A stretch of DNA of 64,000 nt from Ancylobacter defluvii (lineage in GTDB: Bacteria > Pseudomonadota > Alphaproteobacteria > Rhizobiales > Xanthobacteraceae): the NCBI RefSeq assembly GCF_018390605.1, contig NZ_JAHBGD010000028.1, forward strand, positions 62,001-126,000. The letters are read 5' to 3'. Below the pieces are notes generated by a model, which was given only the letters and a program-made list of their open reading frames with translations, had not been told where the DNA came from and did not search any database. Positions 19,307-28,960 of the stretch are shown here, one piece after another; within the stretch, counting starts at the first letter, position 1, and each line of letters starts with the position of its first letter. A program made the position numbers and the translations under genes.

Positions 19307-20326
19307 ATGCGCCTGTCGCGCCGCCTCGTCCTCGCCGCCGCCCTGGCGCCCCTCGTGCTGTCGGCCGCCGTGCCGTCCGCCCGCGCCGCCGAGCCCAATG
19401 CGATCCTCAACGCCTCCTACGATATCGCCCGCGAGCTGTTCGAGGCGATCAACGCCAAGTTCGAGCCGGCCTACAAGGCGGAGAAAGGCAGGGAGATCAA
19501 GGTCAACCAGAGCCATGCCGGCACCTCCAAGCAGGCGCGCTCGATCGTCGAGGGCCTGGAGGCCGACGTCGTCACCTTCAACCAGATCACCGACATCACC
19601 TTCCTGGTCGACAAGGGCTATGTCGCCAAGGATTGGCAGACCCGCCTGCCCAACGCGTCCTCGCCCTGGTATTCCTTCCCCGCCTTCCTGGTGCGCGCCG
19701 GCAATCCCAAGAATGTGAAGAACTGGGATGACCTCGTCCGCGACGACGTCAAGCTGGTGTTCCCCAACCCGAAGACCTCCGGCAATGGGCGCTACACCTA
19801 TATCGCCGCCTATGCCTTCGCGCTGGAGAAGTTCAACGGCGACAAGGTGCAGGCCGATGCCTTCGCCAAGAAGCTGCTCTCCAACGTCGTCGTCTTCGAC
19901 ACCGGCGGGCGCGGCGCCACCACCTCCTTCGTCGAGCGCGAGCAGGGCGACGTGCTGATCACCTTCGAGGCCGAGGTCATCAGCGTGAAGGACGCCTATA
20001 AGGACAAGAATTTCCAGGTCGTGGTGCCGCCGGTGAGCCTGCTTGCCGAGTTCCCGGTCGCGGTGGTCGACAAGGTGGTCGACAAGCGCGGCTCGCGCCA
20101 AGTCGCCACTGATTACCTCACCTGGCTCTATTCGCCGGAAGGCCAGACCATCGCCGCGCAGGCCAATAACCGCGTCGTCGACGTCAATGTTGCCGACCAG
20201 TTCAAGGCGAAGTTCGCTCCGGTGCGGCTGCTAAAGGTCGAGGACGTGTTCGGCGGCTGGGCCGACCTGCAGAAGGAGCATTTCGTCTCCGACGGCAAGC
20301 TGGACCAGCTCTTCGTCGGCAAGTGA
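19307..20326 (+). CDS. sbp: Sulfate ABC transporter, periplasmic substrate-binding protein
   Basis: A 339-residue binding protein with a Sec signal peptide (Arg-rich start, hydrophobic core, cleavage near ARA-AEP at about residue 27). NASYDIARELFEAINAKF, NQSHAGTSKQARSI and FPNPKTSGNGRYTY are sulfate/thiosulfate-binding signatures. It captures sulfate in the periplasm for the CysT-CysW permease encoded downstream. GGAGA lies a few bases before the ATG. The symbol could equally be cysP; the two paralogues are hard to separate by eye. Confidence 0.92.
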   Translation: MRLSRRLVLAAALAPLVLSAAVPSARAAEPNAILNASYDIARELFEAINAKFEPAYKAEKGREIKVNQSHAGTSKQARSIVEGLEADVVTFNQITDITFLVDKGYVAKDWQTRLPNASSPWYSFPAFLVRAGNPKNVKNWDDLVRDDVKLVFPNPKTSGNGRYTYIAAYAFALEKFNGDKVQADAFAKKLLSNVVVFDTGGRGATTSFVEREQGDVLITFEAEVISVKDAYKDKNFQVVVPPVSLLAEFPVAVVDKVVDKRGSRQVATDYLTWLYSPEGQTIAAQANNRVVDVNVADQFKAKFAPVRLLKVEDVFGGWADLQKEHFVSDGKLDQLFVGK

Positions 20327-20652
20327 TTGGCCTCTTTGAGGGGCCGTTTTTGGAGTGTTTCTCCTGAAGCGATGATTCTGCGGCTCCAGCATGTCCTGGC
20401 CTGCGCCGACCCTGGCTGTTGCCGGGGCCGGCCTTCGGCGCTTGGCGCGGGGCCGTCGTGCGGCTGGCTGCGCGCCGTTGTCACGGCCTCGGAGGACCAG
20501 GGCTCGCCACCGATACCGATGCCAAGTATTTCCTTTCAATAAATGTGAAAATCGCCCTCGCACTGGACATTGGCGGATAAGTGCGGCATGGCCGAAGCGG
20601 TGCTGGCGATTGGCCGCACCATGTCCGTCGCCGAGCTTGAGGAGCCGAGCCG
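20327..20652 (+). other. 326-bp gap between the binding protein and cysT
   Basis: Beyond the terminator-like hairpin I see no recognisable gene. An AT-rich patch at 20520-20550 (around TTTCAATAAATG) could hold a secondary promoter. A 22-codon frame, ATG 20588 to TGA 20656 (MAEAVLAIGR...), overlaps the cysT start codon as TTGA and might act as a leader peptide, but nothing proves that it is translated. Confidence 0.3.
20329..20351 (+). terminator. Hairpin with T-run after the sulfate-binding gene
   Basis: GGCCTC (20329-20334) pairs with GGGGCC (20340-20345, one G-U) and is followed by GTTTTT. It sits only three bases after the stop and could cut transcription before cysT, so that the binding protein is made in excess. 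Confidence 0.6.
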
Positions 20653-21477
20653 TTGAATCGCGTCGTCCCGGGTTTCGGATTGTCGCTCGGCATTACCCTC
20701 ACCTATCTCAGCCTGATCGTGCTGCTGCCGCTCGGCGCCCTGGTCTGGCAGGCGCTGGGCGTCGGCTGGGAGCGCTACCTCGCCATCCTGGCCGGCCCGC
20801 GCACCGCCACCGCCTTCCGTATTACCTTCGCTACCGCCGCGCTCGCCACCGCCTTCAACTGCGTCTACGGTCTCGCGCTCGCCTGGGTGCTGGCGCGCTA
20901 TGAGTTTCCCGGCAAGCGGCTGCTTGACGCGCTGGTCGACGTGCCATTCGCCCTGCCCACCGCGGTGGCCGGCCTCGCGCTGTCGGCGCTGTTCGTCAAG
21001 AACGGCTGGTTCGGCGGCCCGCTGGCCTCGCTCGGCATCGAGGTCGCCTATACGCCGCTCGGCATCGCCATCGCCATGGCGTTCACTTCCATCCCCTTCG
21101 TGGTGCGCACCGTGCAGCCGGTGCTGGAGGATCTGCATGCCGATGTCGAGGAGGCGGCCGCCACGCTGGGCGCCTCCGATGCACGCATCTTTGCCACCGT
21201 GATCTTTCCGGCGATCTTCCCGGCCTTCCTCACCGGCGCGTCGCTCGGCTTCGCCCGTTCGCTCGGCGAGTTCGGGGCGATCATCTTCATTGCCGGCAAC
21301 CTGCCCGGCAAGACCGAGGTGGTGTCGCTGCTTACCTTCATCCGCATCGAGGAATATGACTACCCCGCCGCCGCCGCCATCGCCACCACGCTGCTTCTGA
21401 CCGCGTTCGTGATGCTGTTCCTCGTCAACATGATCCAGCTCTGGCAGCAGCGCCGGATCGGCGCGTCGGGAGACTGA
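20653..21477 (+). CDS. cysT: Sulfate ABC transporter permease CysT (CysU)
   Basis: A 274-residue inner-membrane permease with about six hydrophobic helices and the EAA loop EEAAATLGASDARIFATVIFP that contacts the ATPase. The start is TTG at 20653, supported by GAGGAG eight bases upstream and by the MNRVVPGFGLSLGITLTYLSLIV opening of the family. It pairs with CysW to form the transmembrane channel for sulfate or thiosulfate. cysW begins two bases after the stop. Confidence 0.94.
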   Translation: MNRVVPGFGLSLGITLTYLSLIVLLPLGALVWQALGVGWERYLAILAGPRTATAFRITFATAALATAFNCVYGLALAWVLARYEFPGKRLLDALVDVPFALPTAVAGLALSALFVKNGWFGGPLASLGIEVAYTPLGIAIAMAFTSIPFVVRTVQPVLEDLHADVEEAAATLGASDARIFATVIFPAIFPAFLTGASLGFARSLGEFGAIIFIAGNLPGKTEVVSLLTFIRIEEYDYPAAAAIATTLLLTAFVMLFLVNMIQLWQQRRIGASGD

Positions 21478-21479
21478 GC

Positions 21480-22358
21480 ATGGCCACTTCGCCGATCATT
21501 CCCCGTCCCCGCAAGGATGCTCTCGGCGCCCGCGTGCGCGTCGGCTCCGGTGCGACCACCCGCCGGGTGCTGATCGGCGCCGTGCTGCTGGTCACCGCGC
21601 TGGTTCTGGTGGCACCGCTCGTCGCCATCTTCGCCGAGGCGCTGCGCCATGGCTGGGGCGCCTATGCCAGCTCCTTCGCCGCGCCGGACACGCAATACGC
21701 GATCTGGCTGACGCTGATCACCGCACTGGTGGTGGTGCCGATCAATATCGGTTTCGGCATCGCCGCCGCCTGGTGCATCGCCAAGTTCAGCTTCCCCGGC
21801 CGCAACCTGCTGGTGGCGCTGGTGGAACTGCCCTTCTCTATCTCGCCGATCATCGCCGGCGTCGCCTATCTGTTCGTCTATGGCGCGCAAGGCCTGCTCG
21901 GGCCGTTCCTCGAGGCGCATGACATCAAGATCATGTTCGCGGTGCCCGGCATCATGCTGGCGAGCCTGTTCGTCACCGCGCCCTTCGTCGCCCGCGAGCT
22001 GATCCCGCTGATGATCGCGCAGGGGTCGGAGGAGGAAGAGGCGGCGGTGACGCTGGGGGCCGGCGGCTGGCGCATCCTGCGGACGGTGACGCTGCCCAAT
22101 GTCCGCTTCGCGCTGCTCTACGGGGCGGCGCTGTGCAATGCGCGGGTGATGGGCGAGTTCGGCGCGGTGTCGATCGTCTCCGGCAACATACGCGGCCAGA
22201 CCAACACGCTGCCGCTGCAGATCGAGCTGCTGTACCAGGACAACAACGCGGTCGCCGCCTTCGCGGTGGCGACGCTGCTCACCGCGGTGGCGCTGGTAAC
22301 GCTGATCGCCAAGGCGATCATCGAGCGGCTCGACCGGGTACGGGAAGCCGCGCACTGA
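21480..22358 (+). CDS. cysW: Sulfate ABC transporter permease CysW
   Basis: A 292-residue partner of CysT with six membrane helices and the loop EEEAAVTLGAGGWRILRTVTLP. The C-terminal helix and the AVAAFAVATLLTAVALVTL segment fit CysW. In most bacteria cysA, for the ATPase, follows; here a palindromic repeat and then the end of polA follow, so the ATPase must be encoded elsewhere. Confidence 0.94.
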   Translation: MATSPIIPRPRKDALGARVRVGSGATTRRVLIGAVLLVTALVLVAPLVAIFAEALRHGWGAYASSFAAPDTQYAIWLTLITALVVVPINIGFGIAAAWCIAKFSFPGRNLLVALVELPFSISPIIAGVAYLFVYGAQGLLGPFLEAHDIKIMFAVPGIMLASLFVTAPFVARELIPLMIAQGSEEEEAAVTLGAGGWRILRTVTLPNVRFALLYGAALCNARVMGEFGAVSIVSGNIRGQTNTLPLQIELLYQDNNAVAAFAVATLLTAVALVTLIAKAIIERLDRVREAAH

Positions 22359-22374
22359 GGCGTTCTTTTCTTTC

Positions 22375-22395
22375 CCTCTCCCCATCGGGGAGAGG
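22375..22395. repeat. REP-like palindrome between cysW and polA
   Basis: CCTCTCCCC, loop ATC, GGGGAGAGG: a perfect 9-bp stem between convergent stops. The same palindrome occurs at 26291, 26414 and 62137. Confidence 0.8.
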
Positions 22396-22443
22396 AAGCA
22401 GCTCTATCGTTTGAAATCGCGGCGTTGGCGTAGGCCCCTGCCC

Positions 22444-25416
22444 TCAATGCGCCTCGTCCCAATTGGCGGCGGCGCGGGCGTCGACCTTCAGCGGCACCTT
22501 GAGCGCCAGCGCCGGCAGCGGCGCCTCCTCCATTACCTTGGCGATCACCGGGATGGTCGCGGCGATCTGATCGTCCGGCACCTCGAAGATCAGTTCGTCA
22601 TGCACCTGCAACAGCATGCGGGCGTCCAGCTTGGCGCGGGAGAGCGCCGCATCCATGCGCACCATGGCGCGGCGGATGATGTCGGCCGCCGAACCCTGTA
22701 GCCGGGCATTGATCGCCGCCCGCTCGTTGAAGGCGCGGATCGACGGGTTCTTGGCGGCGATGTCGGGATAGTGGCAGCGCCGGCCAAACAGCGTCTCCAC
22801 ATAGCCGTGCTCGCGGGCGAAGGTGCGCGTCTCGTCCATATAGGCGCGGATGCCGGGGAAGCGCTCGAAATAGCGCTTGATATAGGCCCCCGCCTCCTCG
22901 CGCGGGATTGAGAGCTGGTTGGCGAGCCCGAAGGCCGAGATGCCGTAGATGATGCCGAAATTGATCGCCTTGGCGCGCCGTCGCACCTCGCTCGGCATGC
23001 CGGCGATCGGCACGCCGAACATCTCCGACGCCGTCATCGCATGGATGTCGAGCCCGTCCTGGAACGCCTGGCGCAGCGAGGGCGTGTCGGCGATCTCGGC
23101 GAGCAGCCGCAGTTCGATCTGCGAATAGTCGGCCGAGACCAGCTTGTGGCCGGGCGCGGCGACGAACGCCTTGCGGATCTTGCGGCCTTCCTCGGTGCGC
23201 ACCGGGATGTTCTGCAGGTTCGGCTCGGAGGAGGAGAGCCGGCCGGTCGTCGTCGCCGCCAGCGCGAAACTCGTATGCACCCGGCCGGAATGTGGGTTCA
23301 CATAGGTCGGCAGCGCGTCGGCATAGGTCGATTTCAGCTTTTGCAGCTGGCGCCAGTCGAGGATGCGACGGGGCAGTTCGTGCCCTTGCTCGGCGAGTTC
23401 CTCCAGCACGTCGGCGCCGGTCGACCAGGCGCCGGTCGGCGTCTTGCGTCCGCCGGGAATCTGCATCTTGCCGAACAATATGTCGCCGAGCTGCTTGGGC
23501 GAGCCGGGATTGAAGCTCTCGCCCGCCATCTCGCCGATCTCGGCCTCCAGCCGCGCCATGCCCTGCGCGAAGTCGCCGGACAGCCGCGACAGCATCTGGC
23601 GGTCGATCAGGATGCCGCGCCGCTCCATATTGGCGAGCACGGTAACCAGCGGCCGCTCGAGCGTCTCATAGACCGCGCTCTTGCGTTCTGCCACCAGCCG
23701 CGCCTTCAGCACCCGCCAAAGCCTGAGCGTGACGTCGGCATCCTCGGCGGCGTACTCCACCGCCTTCTCGATGGCGACGCGGTCGAAGGTGACGGCGCCC
23801 TTCCCCTTGCCGGCGACCTCCTCGTACTTGATCGGCGTGTGGTTCAGCCAGCGCATGGAGAGCGGGTCCATGCCGTGCGGCGAGGCGCCGGCGTCCAGCA
23901 CATAGGAGAGCAGCATCGTGTCGTCATAGGGGGCGATCTCGATGCCGTGGCGGGCGAGGATCAGCCAGTCATATTTGAGGTTCTGGCCGATCTTCAGCAC
24001 CGCCGGATCCTCCAGCAGCGGCTTGATCGTCGCCAGCGCCTCGGCGAGCGGGATCTGGCCGGGGATCATCCCCTCGCTGAACAGCCCGTCGCCGGCGCCC
24101 ACATGCTGGAGCGGCACGTAGCAGGCCTCGTTGGGGGCCAGCGCCAGCGAGAAGCCGACCAGCTCGGCCTGCATGGCGTCGAGCGAATTGGTTTCGGTGT
24201 CGATGGCTATGAATCCGGTCTCGAACGCCTTGCCGACCCAGGCCTGCAAGCGAGCGAGGCTCGTCACCGTCTCGTAGCGGGAGCGGTCCACCGGGGTCTT
24301 GCCGGCTTCCTCGACGCGCGCCACGGCACGTCTGGTTGGCGACAGACGCGGGTCATCGCCACCTCCTGTGGTGAAACCGGCCGCCGCGCCGGCTTCTCCG
24401 CCCTCCTCGGCCTGCGGCCCCAATCCGGCCGCCTCGGCAAAGGCCAGCGAGGCCGGCGCTCCGGCCTTCAGCCGCTCATCCGGCTCGATGGCGGCGATCT
24501 CGATCTCATAGGCCTCGCCGACGCGGCGGGTGAGGGTGGTGAACTCCATCGCCTTGAGAAAGGCGACCAGCCGCTTGCCTTCCGGCTCCACCACCGCGAT
24601 CTCGTCGAGCGGTACCTCCACTGGCACGTCACGCTTCAGCGTCACCAGTTCGCGCGACAGCCGCGCCTGGTCGGCGAATTCGATCAGGTTCTCGCGGCGC
24701 TTGGTCTGCTTGATCTCGCCGGCGCGGGCCAGCAGCGTGTCGAGGTCGCCATAGTCGGCGAGCAGCTGCGCCGCGGTCTTGATGCCGATGCCCGGCACGC
24801 CCGGCACGTTGTCCACCGAATCGCCGGCCAGCGACTGCACGTCGATGACCTTGTCCGGGGTGACGCCGAATTTCTCGAACACCTCCTCGGCGCCGATCGT
24901 CTTGTCCTTCATCGGGTCGTACATGCGGACATTGTCGTCCACCAGCTGCATCAGGTCCTTGTCGGAGGAGATGATGGTGACCCGTGCGCCGCGCTTCTTC
25001 GCCTGCTCGGCATAGGTGGCCATGATGTCGTCGGCCTCGAAGCCGGCCTGCTCGACGCAGGCGAGGTCGAAGGCGCGGGTAGCCTCGCGGATCAGCGGGA
25101 ATTGCGGGATCAGGTCTTCCGGCAGGTCGGGACGCTGCGCCTTGTAGAGCGGGTAGATATCCTTGCGGAAGGTCTGCTCGCTCTTGTCGAACACCACCGC
25201 GAGATGGGTCGGGGCGGGGGAGAAGCCCTGCGCCCGCACCAGTTTCCACAGCATGTTGCAGAAGCCGGCCACCGCGCCGACGGGCAGCTTGTCGGACGAG
25301 CGGGTGAGCGGCGGCAGCGCGTGATAGGCGCGGAAGATATAGGCCGAGCCGTCGATCAGCACGACATGGTCGTTCGGGTCTACGATGTCGGTGCGGTCGG
25401 TGGTCGGGGCGGTCAT
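22444..25416 (-). CDS. polA: DNA polymerase I
   Basis: A 990-residue three-domain enzyme. The N-terminal 5'-3' exonuclease has LIDGSAYIFRAYHALPP and the QSLAGDSVDNVPGVPGIG helix-hairpin region. The middle 3'-5' exonuclease keeps the acidic DTET. The polymerase domain has DYSQIELR, the O-helix RRRAKAINFGIIYG and VHDELIFEV. It fills gaps in repair and removes RNA primers. The ATG at 25416 gives MTAPTTDRTD; 17 more residues are open upstream but do not look family-like. A Pro/Ala-rich insert near residue 340 joins the exonuclease domains. It diverges from truA. Confidence 0.96.
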   Translation of the reverse strand: MTAPTTDRTDIVDPNDHVVLIDGSAYIFRAYHALPPLTRSSDKLPVGAVAGFCNMLWKLVRAQGFSPAPTHLAVVFDKSEQTFRKDIYPLYKAQRPDLPEDLIPQFPLIREATRAFDLACVEQAGFEADDIMATYAEQAKKRGARVTIISSDKDLMQLVDDNVRMYDPMKDKTIGAEEVFEKFGVTPDKVIDVQSLAGDSVDNVPGVPGIGIKTAAQLLADYGDLDTLLARAGEIKQTKRRENLIEFADQARLSRELVTLKRDVPVEVPLDEIAVVEPEGKRLVAFLKAMEFTTLTRRVGEAYEIEIAAIEPDERLKAGAPASLAFAEAAGLGPQAEEGGEAGAAAGFTTGGGDDPRLSPTRRAVARVEEAGKTPVDRSRYETVTSLARLQAWVGKAFETGFIAIDTETNSLDAMQAELVGFSLALAPNEACYVPLQHVGAGDGLFSEGMIPGQIPLAEALATIKPLLEDPAVLKIGQNLKYDWLILARHGIEIAPYDDTMLLSYVLDAGASPHGMDPLSMRWLNHTPIKYEEVAGKGKGAVTFDRVAIEKAVEYAAEDADVTLRLWRVLKARLVAERKSAVYETLERPLVTVLANMERRGILIDRQMLSRLSGDFAQGMARLEAEIGEMAGESFNPGSPKQLGDILFGKMQIPGGRKTPTGAWSTGADVLEELAEQGHELPRRILDWRQLQKLKSTYADALPTYVNPHSGRVHTSFALAATTTGRLSSSEPNLQNIPVRTEEGRKIRKAFVAAPGHKLVSADYSQIELRLLAEIADTPSLRQAFQDGLDIHAMTASEMFGVPIAGMPSEVRRRAKAINFGIIYGISAFGLANQLSIPREEAGAYIKRYFERFPGIRAYMDETRTFAREHGYVETLFGRRCHYPDIAAKNPSIRAFNERAAINARLQGSAADIIRRAMVRMDAALSRAKLDARMLLQVHDELIFEVPDDQIAATIPVIAKVMEEAPLPALALKVPLKVDARAAANWDEAH

Positions 25417-25530
25417 GGCGGGCTCCTGTCGGGCGCGCACGATGCCGAACCCGGTCCTTCGGAGCAAGTGCGCGGGACGAGATAGTGACGGCGCGCCCGG
25501 CCGGCGCTACAGAGCCGCGAGGATACGATC

Positions 25531-26280
25531 ATGCCCCGCTACAAGCTCACCATCGAATATGACGGCACGCCCTTCGTCGGCTGGCAGATCCAGGCCGTCG
25601 GCGCGTCCGTGCAGGGCGCGCTCACCGATGCGGTGGAGCGCTTTTCCGGCGAGCGCGTGCATGTGCAGGGGGCGGGGCGCACCGATGCCGGCGTCCACGC
25701 CACCGGGCAGGTCGCCCATGTCGAGCTGGCGAAGGACTGGCGCCCGGACACGGTGCGCGACGCCATGAACGCACATCTGCGGCCCTTGCCGGTCGCCGTG
25801 CTGGCGGCGGAGGTGGCGGCGGATGATTTCCACGCCCGCTTCTCGGCAACCGGCCGCCGCTATCTCTACCGGATCATCATCCGCCGCGCCGATCTCGCGC
25901 TGGAGCGCAACCGCGCGTGGAAAATCCTGCGCCCGCTCGATGCCGCGGCGATGGCGGAAGGGGCAAGGCACCTGATCGGCCGGCACGACTTCACCACCTT
26001 CCGCGCCATAGGCTGCCAGGCCGCCTCGCCGGTGAAGACGCTGGACCGGCTGGAGGTGGAGCAGGTGCCGCTCGATTTCGGCAGCGAGATCCGCGTGCAC
26101 GCCGCCGCGCGATCGTTCCTGCACCATCAGGTGCGCTCGATGGTCGGCACGCTGGTGAAGGTTGGGGAAGGGGCGTGGACGCCGGAGGATGTCGGCGCGG
26201 CGCTGGCGGCGGCGGACCGCACGCGCTGCGGCCCGATGGCGCCGTCGGCGGGGCTGTATCTGGCGGAAGTGACGTATTGA
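25531..26280 (+). CDS. truA: tRNA pseudouridine(38-40) synthase
   Basis: A 249-residue Tru[16 protein letters not shown] contains the catalytic Asp, [10 protein letters not shown] is the N-terminal motif and [15 protein letters not shown] the C-terminal one. It isomerises uridines 38-40 in the anticodon arm of many tRNAs. It stands alone; downstream lie two REP-like palindromes and the convergent dihydroorotase-like gene. Confidence 0.96.
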   Translation: MPRYKLTIEYDGTPFVGWQIQAVGASVQGALTDAVERFSGERVHVQGAGRTDAGVHATGQVAHVELAKDWRPDTVRDAMNAHLRPLPVAVLAAEVAADDFHARFSATGRRYLYRIIIRRADLALERNRAWKILRPLDAAAMAEGARHLIGRHDFTTFRAIGCQAASPVKTLDRLEVEQVPLDFGSEIRVHAAARSFLHHQVRSMVGTLVKVGEGAWTPEDVGAALAAADRTRCGPMAPSAGLYLAEVTY

Positions 26281-26290
26281 GGGACATGCT

Positions 26291-26434
26291 CCCTCTCCCC
26301 GTCGGGGAGAGGGCTGGGGTGAGGGGTCCTTTGCGACAACGGGAAGAAGCTAGGGTTGGCGCCTTCGCAACACGTCGAAGCGTTGTGCCCCCTCACCCGC
26401 CGCTGCGCGGCGACCTCTCCCCCTCGGGGAGAGG
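26291..26434. repeat. Paired REP-like palindromes between truA and the dihydroorotase-like gene
   Basis: Two stems, CCCTCTCCCC/GGGGAGAGGG (26291-26313) and CCTCTCCCC/GGGGAGAGG (26414-26434), lie about 100 bp apart between convergent stops. The flanks are also mutually inverted: GGGGTGAGGGG after the first and CCCCTCACCC before the second, so the whole element could fold as one large cruciform, like a BIME. Confidence 0.8.
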
Positions 26435-26443
26435 CGAAGAACC

Positions 26444-27778
26444 TCACAGCGGCTTCAGCGCATCCATGAAGCGCACCGGCGCTCCCTGCGACGGTGTCGC
26501 CAGCTCGCCGTCCCACATCACCTTCGTGCCGCGCACGAAGGTTCCGACCGGCCAGCCGGTGACCTCCACCCCGTCATAGGGCGTCCAGCCCGGCTTGGAG
26601 GCGATCCAGCCATTGCGGATGGTCTCGCGCCGCTTGAGGTCGACCACGGTGAAGTCGGCGTCATAGCCGACCGCGATCCGCCCCTTGGTGGCGATGTTGA
26701 AGATGCGCGCCGGCCCGGCGCTGGCGAGGTCGATGAAGCGCTCCAGCGTTAGCCGCCCGGCATTCACATGGTCGAGCATCATCGGCACCAGCGTCTGCAC
26801 CCCGGTCATGCCGGAGGGGCTGTCGGGATAGGGCTTGGCCTTCTCCTCCAGCGTGTGCGGCGCATGGTCGGAGCCGAGCACGTCGACCACGCCGTCGGCC
26901 AGCGCCTGCCACAGCGCGGCGCGGTGCCGGGCCTCGCGCACCGGCGGGTTCATCTGCACCAGCGAGCCGAGCTTGCCGTACCAGCTCGCATCCATGGTGA
27001 GGTGGTGCGGCGTCACCTCGACGGTGGCGACGTCCTTGTTGTCGCGCAGGAACGCCATTTCCTCGGCCGAGGTGACATGCAGCACATGCACGCGCTTGCC
27101 GACCTCGCGGGCGAGGTTGACGAGGCGGGTGGTGGCGGTCAGCGCGGCGATCTCGTCGCGCCACACCGGATGCGAGGAGGCATCGCCCGGCACGCGCAGG
27201 CCCTTGCGCTCGGACAGGCGCGGCTCGTCCTCGCAATGGAACGAGGCGCGGCGGCGGATCACCTGCAGGATCGCCTTCACGCCCGGATCGTCGGCCACCA
27301 GCAGCGAGCCGGTGGAGGAGCCGATGAACACCTTGATGCCGGCGGCGCCGGGCAGCATCTCCAGCTCCGGCAGGTCCTTGACGTTCTCATGGGTGCCGCC
27401 GACGAAGAAGGCGAAGTCGCAATGCATGCGGCCCGTGGCGCGGGCGATCTTGTCCTCGAGCGCGCTGGCCGAGGTGGTCAGCGGATTGGTGTTCGGCATC
27501 TCGAACACCGCGGTCACCCCGCCCATCACCGCCGCTCGGGAGCCGGTTTCAAGGTCTTCCTTGTGCTCCATGCCAGGCTCGCGGAAATGCACCTGGGTGT
27601 CGATCACCCCCGGCAGCACGTGCAGGCCGGTGCAGTCGATCGTCTCGCCGGCCTGGGCGGCGTCGAAGGAACCGATGCCGGCGATGCGCCCGCCGGTCAC
27701 GCCGACATCCCGCGGGGCGATGCCGTCCTGGTTCACCACGGTGCCGCCCTTGAGGAGAAGGTCGAAGGTCTGGGTCAT
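26444..27778 (-). CDS. pyrC: Dihydroorotase-like amidohydrolase with altered zinc motif
   Basis: A 444-residue amidohydrolase of the type I dihydroorotase group (MGGVTAVFEMPNTNP, FHCEDEPRLSER, HVLHVTSAEEM, GSDHAPHTLEEK). True dihydroorotases begin with DxHxHxREPG, whose two His bind zinc; here residues 60-69 read DTQVHFREPG, so the first His is Gln62. The other ligands and the catalytic Asp in SDHAPH are kept. From memory a Rhizobiales subgroup shares this change, so it may be an active variant, a PyrC'-like partner of aspartate carbamoyltransferase, or act on another cyclic amide. It stands apart from pyrF at 35 kb. Confidence 0.75.
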   Translation of the reverse strand: MTQTFDLLLKGGTVVNQDGIAPRDVGVTGGRIAGIGSFDAAQAGETIDCTGLHVLPGVIDTQVHFREPGMEHKEDLETGSRAAVMGGVTAVFEMPNTNPLTTSASALEDKIARATGRMHCDFAFFVGGTHENVKDLPELEMLPGAAGIKVFIGSSTGSLLVADDPGVKAILQVIRRRASFHCEDEPRLSERKGLRVPGDASSHPVWRDEIAALTATTRLVNLAREVGKRVHVLHVTSAEEMAFLRDNKDVATVEVTPHHLTMDASWYGKLGSLVQMNPPVREARHRAALWQALADGVVDVLGSDHAPHTLEEKAKPYPDSPSGMTGVQTLVPMMLDHVNAGRLTLERFIDLASAGPARIFNIATKGRIAVGYDADFTVVDLKRRETIRNGWIASKPGWTPYDGVEVTGWPVGTFVRGTKVMWDGELATPSQGAPVRFMDALKPL

Positions 27779-27904
27779 GGTGTCCCCGCTGGTGATGGAA
27801 GCGCTTCGGCGCTCTTAACCCAGTTCCGGCCGCAAGGCCATGTCCGAAGGGTCGCGCGAGGGTTCCGCCGGGAGGGCCGCGCATCGGCTCGGCAGTGGGG
27901 CCGC

Positions 27905-28960
27905 TCAGGCGAGGGCGAACTCCACCCTCACCGCCGTGCCCCTGCCGCTGGCGGCGCCGGCAAGCCGCACCTCGCCGCCGAGCTGGGCGGCGAGGCCCTG
28001 GATGATCCGCCAGCCGAGGCTCTTGCCGCCGACCAGGTCCACCCCCTGTGGCAGGCCACGTCCATCATCGGCAACGACAATCTCGAAGCGACGTTCCCCA
28101 CGCGGCGTCACCGTGATGCGCACCGTGCCGCCGCTGCCGGGCGCAAAGGCGTGCTTGAGCGAATTGGTGACGATCTCGGCGACCAGCATGGAGAGCGTGG
28201 TCAGCTGCGCCACGTTCAGCGGCAGGTCCGGCGAGGAGACCTCGCAGGCGATGTCCTCGACGCCGGCCGCGGCGATGAGATCGCCGCACAGCTCGCGCAG
28301 ATACCGGTCGGTCGGCATGTCCAGCCGCTCGGGGGCATAGAGGTGGCGGTGAATGCGCGAGATGGTGTCGAGCCGCAGGCGCGCCTCGTCGAGCGCCACC
28401 AGCGCATGCCCCGGCTCGTCGGCGGCGCGGCGCTTGTGCAGGTTCAGCAGCGCCGCCACGAACTGCATGTTGTTGGCGACGCGGTGCTGCAACTCCTGGA
28501 ACATGATGCGCTGGCTCTCATAGAGCCGGGCGGTGGTCGCCTCCTCCTCGCGCAGCTGCTCGGCGGCGCTGAAGGTGAAGTGGATCAGCGTGATGTCGAT
28601 GGAGGCGATGGCGACGAAGAAGGCCAGCGCCATCAACGCCTGGCCGTCGGCGATGTTCATGCCGGTCGCCGGACCGATGAAGAACACCCAGGCGGCGAGG
28701 GTGGACAGCGCCGCGCAGGTGATGCCTGGCCGCAACCCGCAGAAGAAGGTGCTGAGGATCACCGCCGGGAAGAAGGTGAGGAAGGGAAAGCCCGGTGGCA
28801 GCACGTCGTCGACGGCGAAGCGCAGCGCCACCGCCGCGGCAAGCATGACGAGGCCGACGGCATCGCCCAGCCAGCGATGGTGGCGCAGCGGCCGTGCCGC
28901 GGTGACCAGCTTCCAGAACAGCGAAACCCTGGGCGATCCGGCCCGATGCGGCTCAGCCAT
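27905..28960 (-). CDS. Sensor histidine kinase (DUF4118 membrane domain, HisKA_2)
   Basis: A 351-residue kinase. Residues 30-130 contain four hydrophobic segments in the KdpD-like DUF4118 pattern (FPFLTFFPAVILST, ITCAALSTLAAWVFF). The phosphoacceptor is His159 in ELQHRVANN, typical of HisKA_2, followed by an HATPase with VTNSLKHAF and VADDGRGLP. No response regulator is adjacent. It diverges from the Crp/Fnr gene across 247 bp. The ATG at 28960 is chosen because residues from earlier starts (28987, 29068) are not family-like. The signal is unknown. Confidence 0.85.
   Translation of the reverse strand: MAEPHRAGSPRVSLFWKLVTAARPLRHHRWLGDAVGLVMLAAAVALRFAVDDVLPPGFPFLTFFPAVILSTFFCGLRPGITCAALSTLAAWVFFIGPATGMNIADGQALMALAFFVAIASIDITLIHFTFSAAEQLREEEATTARLYESQRIMFQELQHRVANNMQFVAALLNLHKRRAADEPGHALVALDEARLRLDTISRIHRHLYAPERLDMPTDRYLRELCGDLIAAAGVEDIACEVSSPDLPLNVAQLTTLSMLVAEIVTNSLKHAFAPGSGGTVRITVTPRGERRFEIVVADDGRGLPQGVDLVGGKSLGWRIIQGLAAQLGGEVRLAGAASGRGTAVRVEFALA

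Noticed and set aside
23041-25485. 814-codon frame opposite polA
   Set aside because: polA motifs on the minus strand are intact; the + frame is low-complexity in charged residues and resembles no family.
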